64,000 nt of DNA, taken from the NCBI GenBank assembly GCA_009760855.2, contig WPIO01000043.1:498001-562000 (forward strand), in the 5' to 3' direction. Origin of the DNA: Cristatella mucedo. Its lineage: Eukaryota; Bryozoa; Phylactolaemata; Cristatellidae. Positions 55,593 to 64,000 of this stretch are shown here, piece by piece. Numbering within the stretch: position 1 is the first letter of the stretch; every line of letters starts with the position of its first letter. A model generated the notes under the pieces. The model did not search any database. It saw only the letters and a program-made list of their open reading frames with translations, and had not been told where the DNA came from. The position numbers and the translations under genes are program-made.

Positions 55593-55945
55593 GTAATAAT
55601 AATAATAATAATAATAATAATCCACTTGATAAAGCGCCCTCAGAGAACTTAATCTCTCTCTAGGCGCTTTACATTTGCTGCAGAGGGAAATGCAATTGAA
55701 ATGGTGAGTAAAATCATGCTTGATAAACAAGCAAAATTAATAACATGGTTAGGGGTGACATGCACAGGGTCAGCAGGCAAATGTGGTTAGTGGCAGCATG
55801 CACAGTGTCAGCACGCATAAGCACGTGAAGGACGAATCATAGGGACCCACTAAATGGTGTCCTAAATAGGTGTGTTTTAAGTTCTTTTTAATTGTGGTCA
55901 GGTCAGGGGATGTTCTGACGCAGGTCGGAAGGGAGTTCCAGGCAG
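55593..55945 (-). mobile_element. LINE A 3' end, minus strand, 92 bases before exon D
   Basis: (TAA)n at 55594-55620, hairpin, 3' UTR and the last codons, stopping at the 'WNS' codons (GGAGTTCCAGGC). It lies just upstream of the acceptor of exon D, so the intron end was left functional by a narrow margin. Confidence 0.9.
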
Positions 55946-56037
55946 CTCTGGCTTAATAAGCAGCAACTTTTAATGTCACTGATAAAGCGTAACAATTATG
56001 AAATCGTGATCGCGATTACATTTTACATTTTCTATAG

Positions 56038-56334
56038 CTTGCCCCACGGATGGTCCTTTTATCATCTTGGATTCGTGGTATAAAGCTGGCTTAAATGGCA
56101 CAGTTGAGTGTCGTGACGGCCCGGCAGCCGAATTCAACGTTACCATAGGCTTATACTTTTTTGGGCGTGTCGGCATGAAGCCTCTGGCTACACACACATC
56201 TACCTCACGTGGAATCACGACGATTGAGGCGAAATTTCTTCCACTCAAATCGTGGAGTGGCATCAGGCTAACTTGCCAGAGCAGTATTGAAAAGTGTTCC
56301 ACCCGCTCTTCGAGCGTGAACTTAGACGTGTACT
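56038..56334 (+). CDS. Ig-superfamily receptor, exon D (Ig-like domain 4)
   Basis: A 297-base exon after acceptor TTTTCTATAG and before a consensus donor CT|GTAAGT, phase 1 at both ends. The split codon with exon C is GCT (Ala). Whole residues: B-strand GTVECRD (Cys 24), C-strand TIGLYFFG in which the usual Trp is replaced by aromatic Phe, E-strand GITTIEAKFLPL, F-strand GIRLTCQSS (Cys 79, spacing 55) and G-strand SVNLDVY. Extra cysteines at 1 and 86 could pair. Sequons at 19 and 33. The CT|GTAAGT cut removes the in-frame YCK end, and joining to exon E gives TAC (Tyr). Confidence 0.87.
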
Positions 56335-56769
56335 GTAAGTAACTTGAAACGTTCAATGAAGTTACACACCACTGTTGTGAGATAATTTAAAAAGATTGAT
56401 TTTTTTATACCTCGGGTTGAAATTATCCACGTGCAAATGCTCCAATGCTATGTCAGCATTGCATGCAGCTAGAGAGTAGAGATAATGCGATGCTTTGGAA
56501 GGCTTGGAGAGGGTCAAAGGATGTATACCGGTACAATATTTTTAGTTAAATGGTTTTTTGCTGAAGTCAATTGCACGGACTATCGCACGATCTTTTATCT
56601 TAATTCGTACTCCTTTGCCTCTCGACGGTCTCACATCTACTCGTGGTTTTCAGTTACTTTTCTCCCAAAGATCTCACTGCCCTCTAATGTAATAGCATTC
56701 CGCGACTTCACTCAATTTTCAAAGAAGCCGAAAATACCCTTGTTTCAATTAGAAACTGCTCCGTCCTAG
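56335..56769. other. receptor intron 4, proximal part, nothing recognised
   Basis: The 94-codon frame at 56485-56769 has no recognisable domain and no acceptor in the required phase was evident. Confidence 0.4.
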
Positions 56770-57197
56770 TAGATTATGTATCTCCGTCAGTAACTCCATA
56801 AAGTCATAGAGACCATGTAGGTGTTACGCAGGAGTTTTGTATAGCGCACTCACAGCCTAAGCGGCTTTCGGTACGCATTCCGTAGCCAACAGACTTCGTC
56901 TCACGCAACAAAGAGAAAGTGGGAAGCATAGCAGAGTTAGGAGAGCAGTTGAGGTAGTGAGTAGCATAGAAGTAGCAGTTCAGGACCGCTGAAAAAGATG
57001 TGCCATATTCGGCAGTTGGAGAGTAGATGTCGTTGCGTAAGAATTGTGGAAGCGAGTTCCACAGTCTAGGACCTGCAGAGCTAAAGCTTCTGTCGCCAAC
57101 TGTCTTTAAGCGGAGGAATGGGACAGCTAATTTATTGTCCACACAGGACCTGAGGGCGCGAAAAGGCTGAAACTGATGCAGCAGTTCAGCTAGGTAG
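56770..57197 (-). mobile_element. LINE B 3' end, minus strand, young
   Basis: Reversed 3' UTR and C-terminal codons (minus frame 56804-57142, [20 protein letters not shown]). It shares the variant CCGTCAGTAACTCC and the CATTCCGTAGCC reading with the copy at 29072-32180, so both belong to one recent subfamily. Confidence 0.9.
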
Positions 57198-57466
57198 ATT
57201 GTCGGTACTGTAGGCCTTTGACTTTTAACCTCTCCTACTTATCTCTAACCAAGCGAAAGATTTTCAGTCAAGCTTGTATTAAGTGCCGAAAATTAGTTTG
57301 CAGTGCTAGAACAATTTAAAAATGTGAATGCATTGCATCTTTATTGAACTTATTTCTTTTCCAATTAGTTGAATTAAAACTATTTATTTTAATAGTGAGT
57401 ATGAATGTATTACTGTAGGCAATATTCTGATTGTTCCTTTCCGGCAATTTAGGCTTTGCGTTGTAG
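57198..57466. other. receptor intron 4, distal end
   Basis: AT-rich. Two possible acceptors occur, at 57451-57452 and 57465-57466. The first would read into a stop (TTT GCG TTG TAG), so the second is the usable one. Confidence 0.55.
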
Positions 57467-57856
57467 ACTTTGAACAAACGGCAGAAAAGATATCAATATA
57501 TCCAACCGTCGGCGATAGTTTGGTTTTGATAAACTGCGAAACATACTTTTTAAGTAATCCTGGGGCAACGTATGAGGTGCAAATTGCTAGCGCATCATTG
57601 GTGCGAGGCCAAGAAGTGTTTATAAGCCGAGACGAGCAGCCAGCTGGAACAAGCACCACAATGTTGACGTGTCACGCAATCAACCATGAGTTAAATGAAA
57701 TAAGATCAGCAATAGTGCAGATTGAATGGCCTCGTTTACTGGCAACGTTAAACCCAGTGTGGTGCGATCCTTGGTGCAAATATATCTTCGGCGGAGGTCT
57801 CGGAATATTAGTGGTGGCTACCTGCTCTGGATTTATAATACTTTTTAAGAGAAAGA
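57467..57856 (+). CDS. Ig-superfamily receptor, exon E (Ig-like domain 5, juxtamembrane and transmembrane)
   Basis: A 390-base exon, phase 1 at both ends, acceptor GCGTTGTAG and donor AAAGA|GTGAGT. Whole residues 1-87 form an Ig-like domain: SLVLINCET (Cys 23), EVQIASASLV and TTMLTCHAI (Cys 68), with a short spacing of 45 and no core Trp. A linker with PVWCDPWCKY follows (two cysteines just outside the membrane, possibly for dimerisation). Residues 105-126 (from YIFGGGLGILVV to GFIILF) are a single hydrophobic helix, stopped by KRK. The protein is therefore a type I membrane receptor or adhesion molecule. If the donor is not used, the frame runs on as SEYALNSSDNLGHIYC and stops at 57906. Confidence 0.87.
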
Positions 57857-57906
57857 GTGAGTATGCACTAAACAGTAGTGATAATCTTGGACATATTTAT
57901 TGTTAG
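57857..57906 (+). CDS. possible read-through tail of exon E (alternative 3' end)
   Basis: Beyond the donor the frame stays open for 16 residues, including EYALN, a tyrosine with Asn at +3 (the Grb2-type SH2 pattern Y-x-N is not met, as Asn is at +3 and not +2). It would give a receptor with a very short cytoplasmic end. Intron retention is inferred only from the open frame. Confidence 0.25.
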
Positions 57907-57964
57907 TCTTCTAAGTTGAGCTTCTAGAGATCTATTGGTACATTGTTTATTGCTTTCCTACTAT

Positions 57965-58035
57965 AATCAAATATATGTATATATATATATATTTATTTAT
58001 TTATTTATATATTTATATTTATTTATTTATGTATT
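57965..58035. repeat. (TA)n/(TTTA)n simple repeat
   Basis: Dinucleotide TA followed by TTTA tetranucleotides. Confidence 0.9.
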
Positions 58036-59659
58036 TGTGGAGCCATCTACCTTGCTTCCTAGAAAACAAGAAAAATTATTGAATCGCACTTGTATCAGGA
58101 CTGCATGAACTTGAAATTTACTCACACATTACACCACACAGATTAGCCAAGATTAGATTGACGGGAACACCTCTGTGCTAAGCTAGCTCGTGTTTTTATT
58201 AAATCGTGAACCATCTCTGAGCAATTATGTAGCCTATATCATTGAAATCTAGTTATTCAACGAAGGATACTTTTAACCTTTTTGTGACATGCATGTCGCT
58301 GCTATTTACTGAAGTTTAGGCTAAACACATATTGCTAGTAATTTCTTTCACTTTCCTCCTTCTACTAATTTTAAAAGGGTAAACTGCATCTGCTTTATAG
58401 ATGCTGCGAGTCTCTAATCGTTCACCTGGCAGCATACATTCGTAACCCCATCTGATTGAGAGACTTTAGTCAGCAGCAGGAGCTGCAGTGTCACGCTCCA
58501 CCATTTGAACCTGTTGGGTGTGTAACAAAGCTTTCTTCAAAATGCGTACACGTTGGCACCTGCAGAGTTTTAATCGTAGGTGTTGCGCCTTACTACTCAC
58601 TTCGTTCATTTGTAGAAGATTACTTAATTTGTAGCGTCATGCAACCGATCTCCGTCTGTAGAGGCTGAGGCCGTTCTCCAGCTCGGGGAGGGAGCCTAAT
58701 GCATCGGGAGAAGACTCTCGATTGGTACATTGTTCTTGTTAACGTACCTTTGTTTTTACAATAAGGCTAGATTATGCTAAGTAAATAAATTTCAAGCACT
58801 GCAATTTTAGATTGACGATCTTCGCTGCACTCCTAAGTAATCCAATTCAATGCAAAAATCCCCAGCAACAGATCTAGTCCTTCGGCTAAAATTTAATTAA
58901 AATACTGTAAACACTTCTCGAGTCTGGCGAAGTCCTTAGCTCTGAAAATAGCTTTTGAAAAGTCCATCCTTCAATAGCCAGCTCCAGATGTTGAGAGACT
59001 CAGAAAATGTCTGCTAATCCTCCTTCTTCGTTATCAAAGACATTTGAAGTATTTGGAAGTCAGGCAGCTAAGCGATTACGACAGTCCTTCTCACCTTGCT
59101 AGAAAGCTAAAATTGGAATTTAGATCCAGCTAGTTCAAAGTCAGTGCTTTGCTTCCAGTTGACAATAATGTTCTAAGCAATTCTAGTCGGACCAGATCCC
59201 TCGGCAAGTTCGTGTAGATCTCATCACCGAAATCAACACATTTAACTAGCCAATTATTCTAGGAATCCTCTCGACAACAACACTATTGGAACTACGAACC
59301 ATGATGACAACGATTCTTGAGTACTCATTCTGTTCACCAGAAGGTGTACATCATTCATATATAGCGAGTTTAACTTAACAAGGCTAAACATCTTAAAAAA
59401 ATCCTGTGCGCCTTTATATTTAGAGCTGAGATACAAATGCGGAGCTATCTACCCATAAATTCCACCTCAGCTGCACAAACTTCTCTACCAGTTTCACAGT
59501 ACATGCTTTGTAACCTTAAAACTATAAGACATCTGCTTAACCAGAAATGCTTATAAGGTGGCTCAATATAAAATCCAGGCATCACATGCTGGCACGATTA
59601 CATATGGAGCCATCGATGCATCTAAAATGCTGCTAAGATGACTCTCGTGACTGCCACGA
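58036..59659. other. DNA downstream of exon E, nothing certain
   Basis: A frame at 58456-58668 (70 codons, several cysteines) could be entered in phase 1 after AG at 58461-58462, but it resembles no known domain. Otherwise empty. Confidence 0.35.
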
Positions 59660-59930
59660 GGCTTCACTTCCGACTGGTATCACGAAATCCCCTGGTGTGA
59701 CCACATTTAAAAAGAATTTAAAAGCGCATGCACGCTGACGCTGTGCATTCTGCCACTAACCATATTTGCATTCTTATCCTGTGTAGTTCACCTCTTACCG
59801 TGTTATGGTTTGTCATTTAGCGTGCTACCACTAACCGTTTGATCTTGCTTCCTTTTCAGCAAATGTAAAGTTCCTATAAAGAGATTGGCACCTCTGAGGG
59901 TGATATAACAAAAATATTATTACTGTAACT
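59660..59930 (+). mobile_element. LINE A 3' end, diverged
   Basis: From terminal codons (CTTCCGACTGGTATCACG, CACATTTAAAAAGAATTTAA) through 3' UTR to hairpin (AAAGTTCCTATAAAGAGATT) and ATT tail. Confidence 0.8.
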
Positions 59931-60289
59931 ACTTTTAAGGCTTGCAGTGCCAATAAGATTTAGCATGAGCATTTTATCTTGACCAAAGAAAAGTTCTCAC
60001 AATTTATTATCAATTTCATCCAGAATTATGCATGGCCCGCTGCCACTTTGACGGATAGCACATAAGGCTCTAATGCTGCTGATCTATGAGTGTTTTAAAT
60101 AGCTGATTATATTTAAATTAAACTGTTTTACTTTACTTTATTTATTCTAGAAATTCAACAAATTTTTAGAATAAATATTTAAAAATTAATTCATTTAGTT
60201 GCTTAAAATCTTACTTTCAATTTATTTCATCAACAATTTATTTTTGAACATTTGGTCTATACATTAGGGGGACTGTAAGAAAACTGACT
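59931..60289. other. AT-rich DNA
   Basis: Nothing recognised. Confidence 0.45.
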
Positions 60290-61180
60290 AATAATATAAT
60301 CATACATTTGTATTGCACCCTCGGAATAATTAATCTATTTCTGAGCACTTTGCACATGCTGTAAAGGAAGCATGATCATATGCTTAGTGATATTACGCAC
60401 GGTGTGAACAAGGATAACATCTTAGAGGTGGCATGACAGTGTCAGCATGGAAAGATGATTAGTGGGTAGCATACACATTTTCAGCGCCCGTAGGCATAAA
60501 AGGACGGATCACAGATACCCACTAATAGCTGTGACAAACAGGTGCATTTTTAGCTTTGTGCACATTTCGTCTAGTCAGGGGATGCCGTGACATCAGTCGG
60601 GAGTGAGCTCCAGGCTTTGGGATCGTGCGAACTAAAGGCGCGGTCTCTAAAGGATCTCGGGTTCTCATGAGGTGCAGCTTAATGATTGATGATTCAGAAA
60701 AGCATATGGCACGATTTCTAGCCTGGTTGTGGAGTAGTTCTGATAGGTAGGCTGAAGTCAGAGAATCAGGGGGCCTAAAAGTGAATGATATATAACCTCG
60801 AATTTGACTGATGCTTGATTGGGAGCCAGCGAAGCTCGAATGAAATGGTGCGACTTGGCAACTGCTGCGAAGCTTTCGACAGACAAGCCTAGCTGCCGAG
60901 TTCTTCTCCAGATTTCAGCGCCTGATTGCACAGGCCAGTCGACCAGCAAGTAGTGAGTTGCAGAAATCGGTAAGGGGTATTGCAAGTGCATGGACCGGTT
61001 TGGATTTAATATCCCAGTCTTACCAAACCCAACTGTTAGTACTGCTATGTAGCTGAAAATAGGCATAATATTTTGTGGCTGATGTGATCCTCTAGGTTAC
61101 TGTCACTTTCGAACGGGGCACTTGGATTTTGCGTAGGTGCAACAGGAGATATTCTGGTAGCTACAATTGTCAGGGTTGGG
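60290..61180 (-). mobile_element. old LINE A-like 3' part, minus strand
   Basis: Reversed hairpin (TTTGTATTGCACCCTCGGAA), 3' UTR, C-terminal region and the codons before it up to the 'LGVIFQSD'-equivalent (about 61090-61180), diverged. Confidence 0.7.
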
Positions 61181-61737
61181 CTGCCCCATGCGTGCGTTAC
61201 AATTAGTCCGCCTATAACTATTAAGATGGTTTGGTGGTCATTTAAGTTGAAAAAATCTGCAATCATCTATGTGCACATTTTATCAATACCTCAAGCGAGG
61301 GTGCTTAGAGAATTCCACGTGATGGGGAGCTGCGAGGGATTAAAGCAAATGTGCAACTGAATGTTTATCATTCAGAGAAGGGAAAGCCTAGATTGGGCTA
61401 ATTGTCGCTAATCAATTGCAGGCTTTAAGTGCTGATTGGCTCCCGTGACATTTGCTATGCCTCATCCCTTGCCACGCGTAAGTATAAGCAAAGGATAGAG
61501 ATTGTATAGCTGTAACTTGGTTAATTTTGACAATTAGGCCATATCTTCAAATAGCGGCCGTGTCATACCCTAGTCATATCTGTATGGTGTATCATTTTAG
61601 TTACTATTACTCTGTGAAACCCTGAATTGAGGCTACTAGTCGCTCACGGACGTGACTGTTATTATCATCTATATCAGCTATAAAAAATGCTTTGAGCCTT
61701 TGTGCTAATCTAGCAGCTCACCCTTGTACTAAAATTA
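61181..61737. other. unassigned DNA
   Basis: Minus frame 61045-61266 contains FFNLNDHQTILIVIGG, equal to the '[17 protein letters not shown]' codons of LINE A, so the element above may reach to about 61260. The remainder is unassigned. Confidence 0.4.
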
Positions 61738-62705
61738 TGAATATAAAACTAACTTAATAGTTATGGGCAAACCCAGTGTGATTCTGAGATTGGAAAGGCT
61801 GTCTCTCAAAATTGGCTCTGCCAGCAAATCTCCTGTTGAATCAGCTCGAAATCTAGGTGTCATATTCCAAAGCGACCTCTCGTTAGACAATCATATCAGC
61901 TCCACAGTCAAATCTGCCTACTTTCAGCTTCATAACATTGCTGAAATTCGGGCTTGTTTAGATAAGGATACCACGTCTAAGTTGGTCCATGCATTCGTGA
62001 CATCCCGTCTCAACTTCTACAACTCACTGCTTACTGGCCTACCAGCATGTGCGATCAGGCGATTGCAGCTGGTGCAAAACTCCACAGCTAGGCTTGTCTG
62101 TCGTGAGCATCGCAGTTGCCACATTACTCCACTTCTCGCCGACCTGCACTGGCTACCAGTCAAGCAACGGATTGACTTCAAGATTTTGTCGCTCACTTTT
62201 AGGTCCCTTCATTCTATGGCCCCAGCCTATCTCTCCGACATACTCCCCCATCAGGCAAAGCATCGTACAACCCACTTTTCGGAATCCGACAGTCTAGAAA
62301 TACCTCGTACAAACCTCAAATCCTTTGGAGACCGTGCATTTAGTTCGTATGCCCCAAAGCCTGGAACTCCCTCCCGACCTGCGTCAGAACATCCCCTGAC
62401 CTGACCACATTTAAAAGAAACTTAAAAACACACCTATTTAGGACAGCATTTAGTGGGTCCCTGTGATTCGTCCTTGATGTGCTTATGCGTACTGACACTG
62501 TGCATGCTGCCACTAACCACATTTGCATGCTGACCCGGTGCATGTCACCCCTAACCATGTTATTCATTTTGTTTGTTTTTCAAGCATGATTGTACTTACC
62601 ATTCAATTGCATTTCCCTTTGCAGCAAATTTAAAGCGCCTAGAAAGAGATTAAGTTCTCTGAGGGCGCTTTATCAAGTACATCATTATTATTATTATTAT
62701 TAATA
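61738..62705 (+). mobile_element. LINE A 3' part, plus strand, young
   Basis: Starts at the 'KTNLLVMGKPSV' codons, has an open frame at 61763-62404 (213 codons, to a frame break near 62354), a complete 3' UTR, the hairpin (AAAGCGCCTAGAAAGAGATT ... GGGCGCTTTATCAAG) and an (ATT)n tail. Very similar to the copies at 9325 and 15205. Confidence 0.92.
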
Positions 62706-62849
62706 TAGAAAAATGACACAAACCATCGCAACGGTAACTTACTAGCTAGACTCTACGCTTTCCACTTCCAGCTCTACCTCAAAAAGCAATTGAAAAGCCT
62801 AGTTGACAGGTGAGTTGACTTTAGGAAGAGTCGGTGCTAGTTCTTTCAG

Positions 62850-62941
62850 GCGTCTCAGCAACGGCAGTAAACATCACTGAAAATTGTACATATGAGCACG
62901 TATTACCGAGCGTATGCATTGCAACCTTCGCAATATATTTC
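62850..62941 (+). CDS. candidate cytoplasmic-tail exon of the receptor
   Basis: A good acceptor (AGTTCTTTCAG) opens a frame that continues the phase of exon E (A + GC = AGC, Ser): VSATAVNITENCTYEHVLPS, then VCIATFAIYF. A consensus donor (TTC|GTGAGT) follows in phase 0. TYEHV is a tyrosine with Val at +3, of the kind bound by SH2 domains, though it lacks the -2 residue of a proper ITIM. If unspliced, the frame stays open to 63145 and includes GDYTLL. The sequence becomes strongly hydrophobic and AT-rich, which speaks against a long tail. Distance from exon E is 5 kb. Confidence 0.3.
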
Positions 62942-63714
62942 GTGAGTCCTTTAAAAGTTGAAGATTGTATAGCTATTGACTTGTATGGAGACTATACTTT
63001 GCTATCCATTGAACCATTAAAATACTTGATTCCGAAGGAATGTATTATATTACACTTAATTATTACAATGTTAATTAATAATCTCGGACATTCAGAAACT
63101 AACTCCAATCTAGGCTTTCATTCAATTTATATCAATCATCTTTGACGAGTGTTTTGGTCCCTCATTACCTGCAAGCACCTTGAAGACTAGACTCCCTATC
63201 AGCAGCTTTTATCGCATTATATCTTTTTATTATGTATATTATTTTATATTTATATTATTTTTATTTTTATTATTTTTTTTATTATTTTATATTATTTTTT
63301 ATCGCCTTTTATCTTTTATTTACTCATGAATTTTACATTTCCTGGCATCGCATAAAGAATAAAAGGGAAGTCATTAAAAGACTGCTTTTCGATTAAAATG
63401 TAAACCTGTCAGTCAAATTACCTTGGCTGGTATATTCCTTGTAGTTTCAGCAAGCATTTTGGGTTTCTTGTCAAATAAAATCCTCTCTCGGAAAGCGCTC
63501 TTGACCAGTTATGTCTGACTACATTTTTGTGTTACCAATATCAAGAATCTATAAGTGGTAAGATAAGTATGTCGAATCAAAGTTTGCCGACTAATGGTTG
63601 ACACTTTGCAAATCACTATCTAAGAACTCGGTAACTCACTATCCGCACGCCTTAAATCCTTTTTCAATTAGAAGCTTAGAGCTCCATGCAAACCGGCTGC
63701 TTTTCTAACAAGTC
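62942..63714. other. AT-rich DNA with a TTTTA-type tract
   Basis: Bases 63205-63320 are nearly pure TTTAT/TTATT low-complexity DNA. No element or gene recognised apart from the open read-through of the candidate tail exon. Confidence 0.45.
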
Positions 63715-63890
63715 ACCGACGCCATTCATTCTTTGGCTCCAGCCCTATCTCTCAGATCTACTCCCCCACCAGGCCAAGCATCGTACCACCCGCTTTTCGG
63801 AATCCAACAGTTTACCAATACCTCGTACAAACCTCAAATCTTTTGGAGACCGTGCATTTAGTTCGCGTGCTCCCAAAGCCCGGAACGATA
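63715..63890 (+). mobile_element. LINE A C-terminal fragment
   Basis: Codons for SLAPAYLSDLLPHQAKHRTT to APKARN (frame 63686-63901 in part), without 3' UTR or tail. It ends abruptly before the window edge. Confidence 0.85.
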
Positions 63891-64000
63891 AATTACGATA
63901 ATCTCCGACTTGATCAATACCATTTGAAAAAATCTATAAACCCACGTTTTGCTCCAGACTTTTCTGCATGCCTATGAATTGTCTTTTGTGCGATTTTACT

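Noticed and set aside
57453-57466. Upstream acceptor for exon E at 57451-57452
   Set aside because: In the required phase it reads TTT GCG TTG TAG and stops; the acceptor at 57465-57466 restores an open frame.
1-64000. CRISPR arrays, rRNA genes, riboswitches, bacterial operons
   Set aside because: None seen; the window is spliced, repeat-rich animal DNA.

Overview
This is animal (metazoan) nuclear DNA, AT-rich overall. Five exons with clear GT-AG splice signals, Ig-type cysteine patterns and one membrane anchor lie in a sea of decayed LINEs and tRNA-derived SINEs. A marine invertebrate is my best guess, because two LINE families of the CR1/L2 kind dominate and no vertebrate-type repeat was recognised. 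The phylum cannot be fixed from this window. There are no bacterial-style operons, CRISPR arrays or rRNA genes.

Host gene. A plus-strand immunoglobulin-superfamily receptor gene spans at least 25933-57856. Its exons are A 25933-26400, B 40455-40832, C 52113-52427, D 56038-56334 and E 57467-57856. All five begin and end in phase 1, so together they form one open frame of about 616 codons: five Ig-like domains followed by one transmembrane helix and a KRK stop-transfer. The 5' end (signal peptide) was not found. The cytoplasmic end is either a short read-through of exon E ending at 57906 or a further exon, with a candidate at 62850-62941. Weaker possible Ig exons or relics lie at 2582-2791 and 52861-53155.

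Mobile DNA. LINE A (CR1/L2-like) ends in a hairpin and an (ATT)n tail; its best copies are 9325-10950 and 15205-17835. LINE B is a second CR1/L2-like family ending in ATTAC repeats; its best copies are 22050-24775 (+) and 29072-32180 (-). Both good LINE B copies change frame by -1 exactly at an A_AAA_AAC heptamer between the endonuclease and reverse transcriptase parts. SINE1 is tRNA-like at its 5' end and shares the 3' hairpin of LINE A, so it probably borrows that LINE's reverse transcriptase. SINE2 is a second tRNA-derived family. Other elements are a Tc1/mariner transposase relic (14640-15065) and a 735-bp solo-LTR-like insertion with a 4-bp target duplication (45303-46037).

Layout. 0-9 kb: old LINE and SINE fragments, microsatellites and unassigned DNA. 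9-25.6 kb: the densest LINE block. 25.9-57.9 kb: the receptor gene, with introns of 14, 11.3, 3.6 and 1.1 kb filled by nested LINE/SINE/LTR insertions (42.9-51.7 kb is a multi-layer nest). 58-64 kb: LINE A fragments, AT-rich DNA and the candidate tail exon. Element boundaries are read by eye and are good to roughly 10-30 bases; splice-site coordinates of exons A-E are exact as read.
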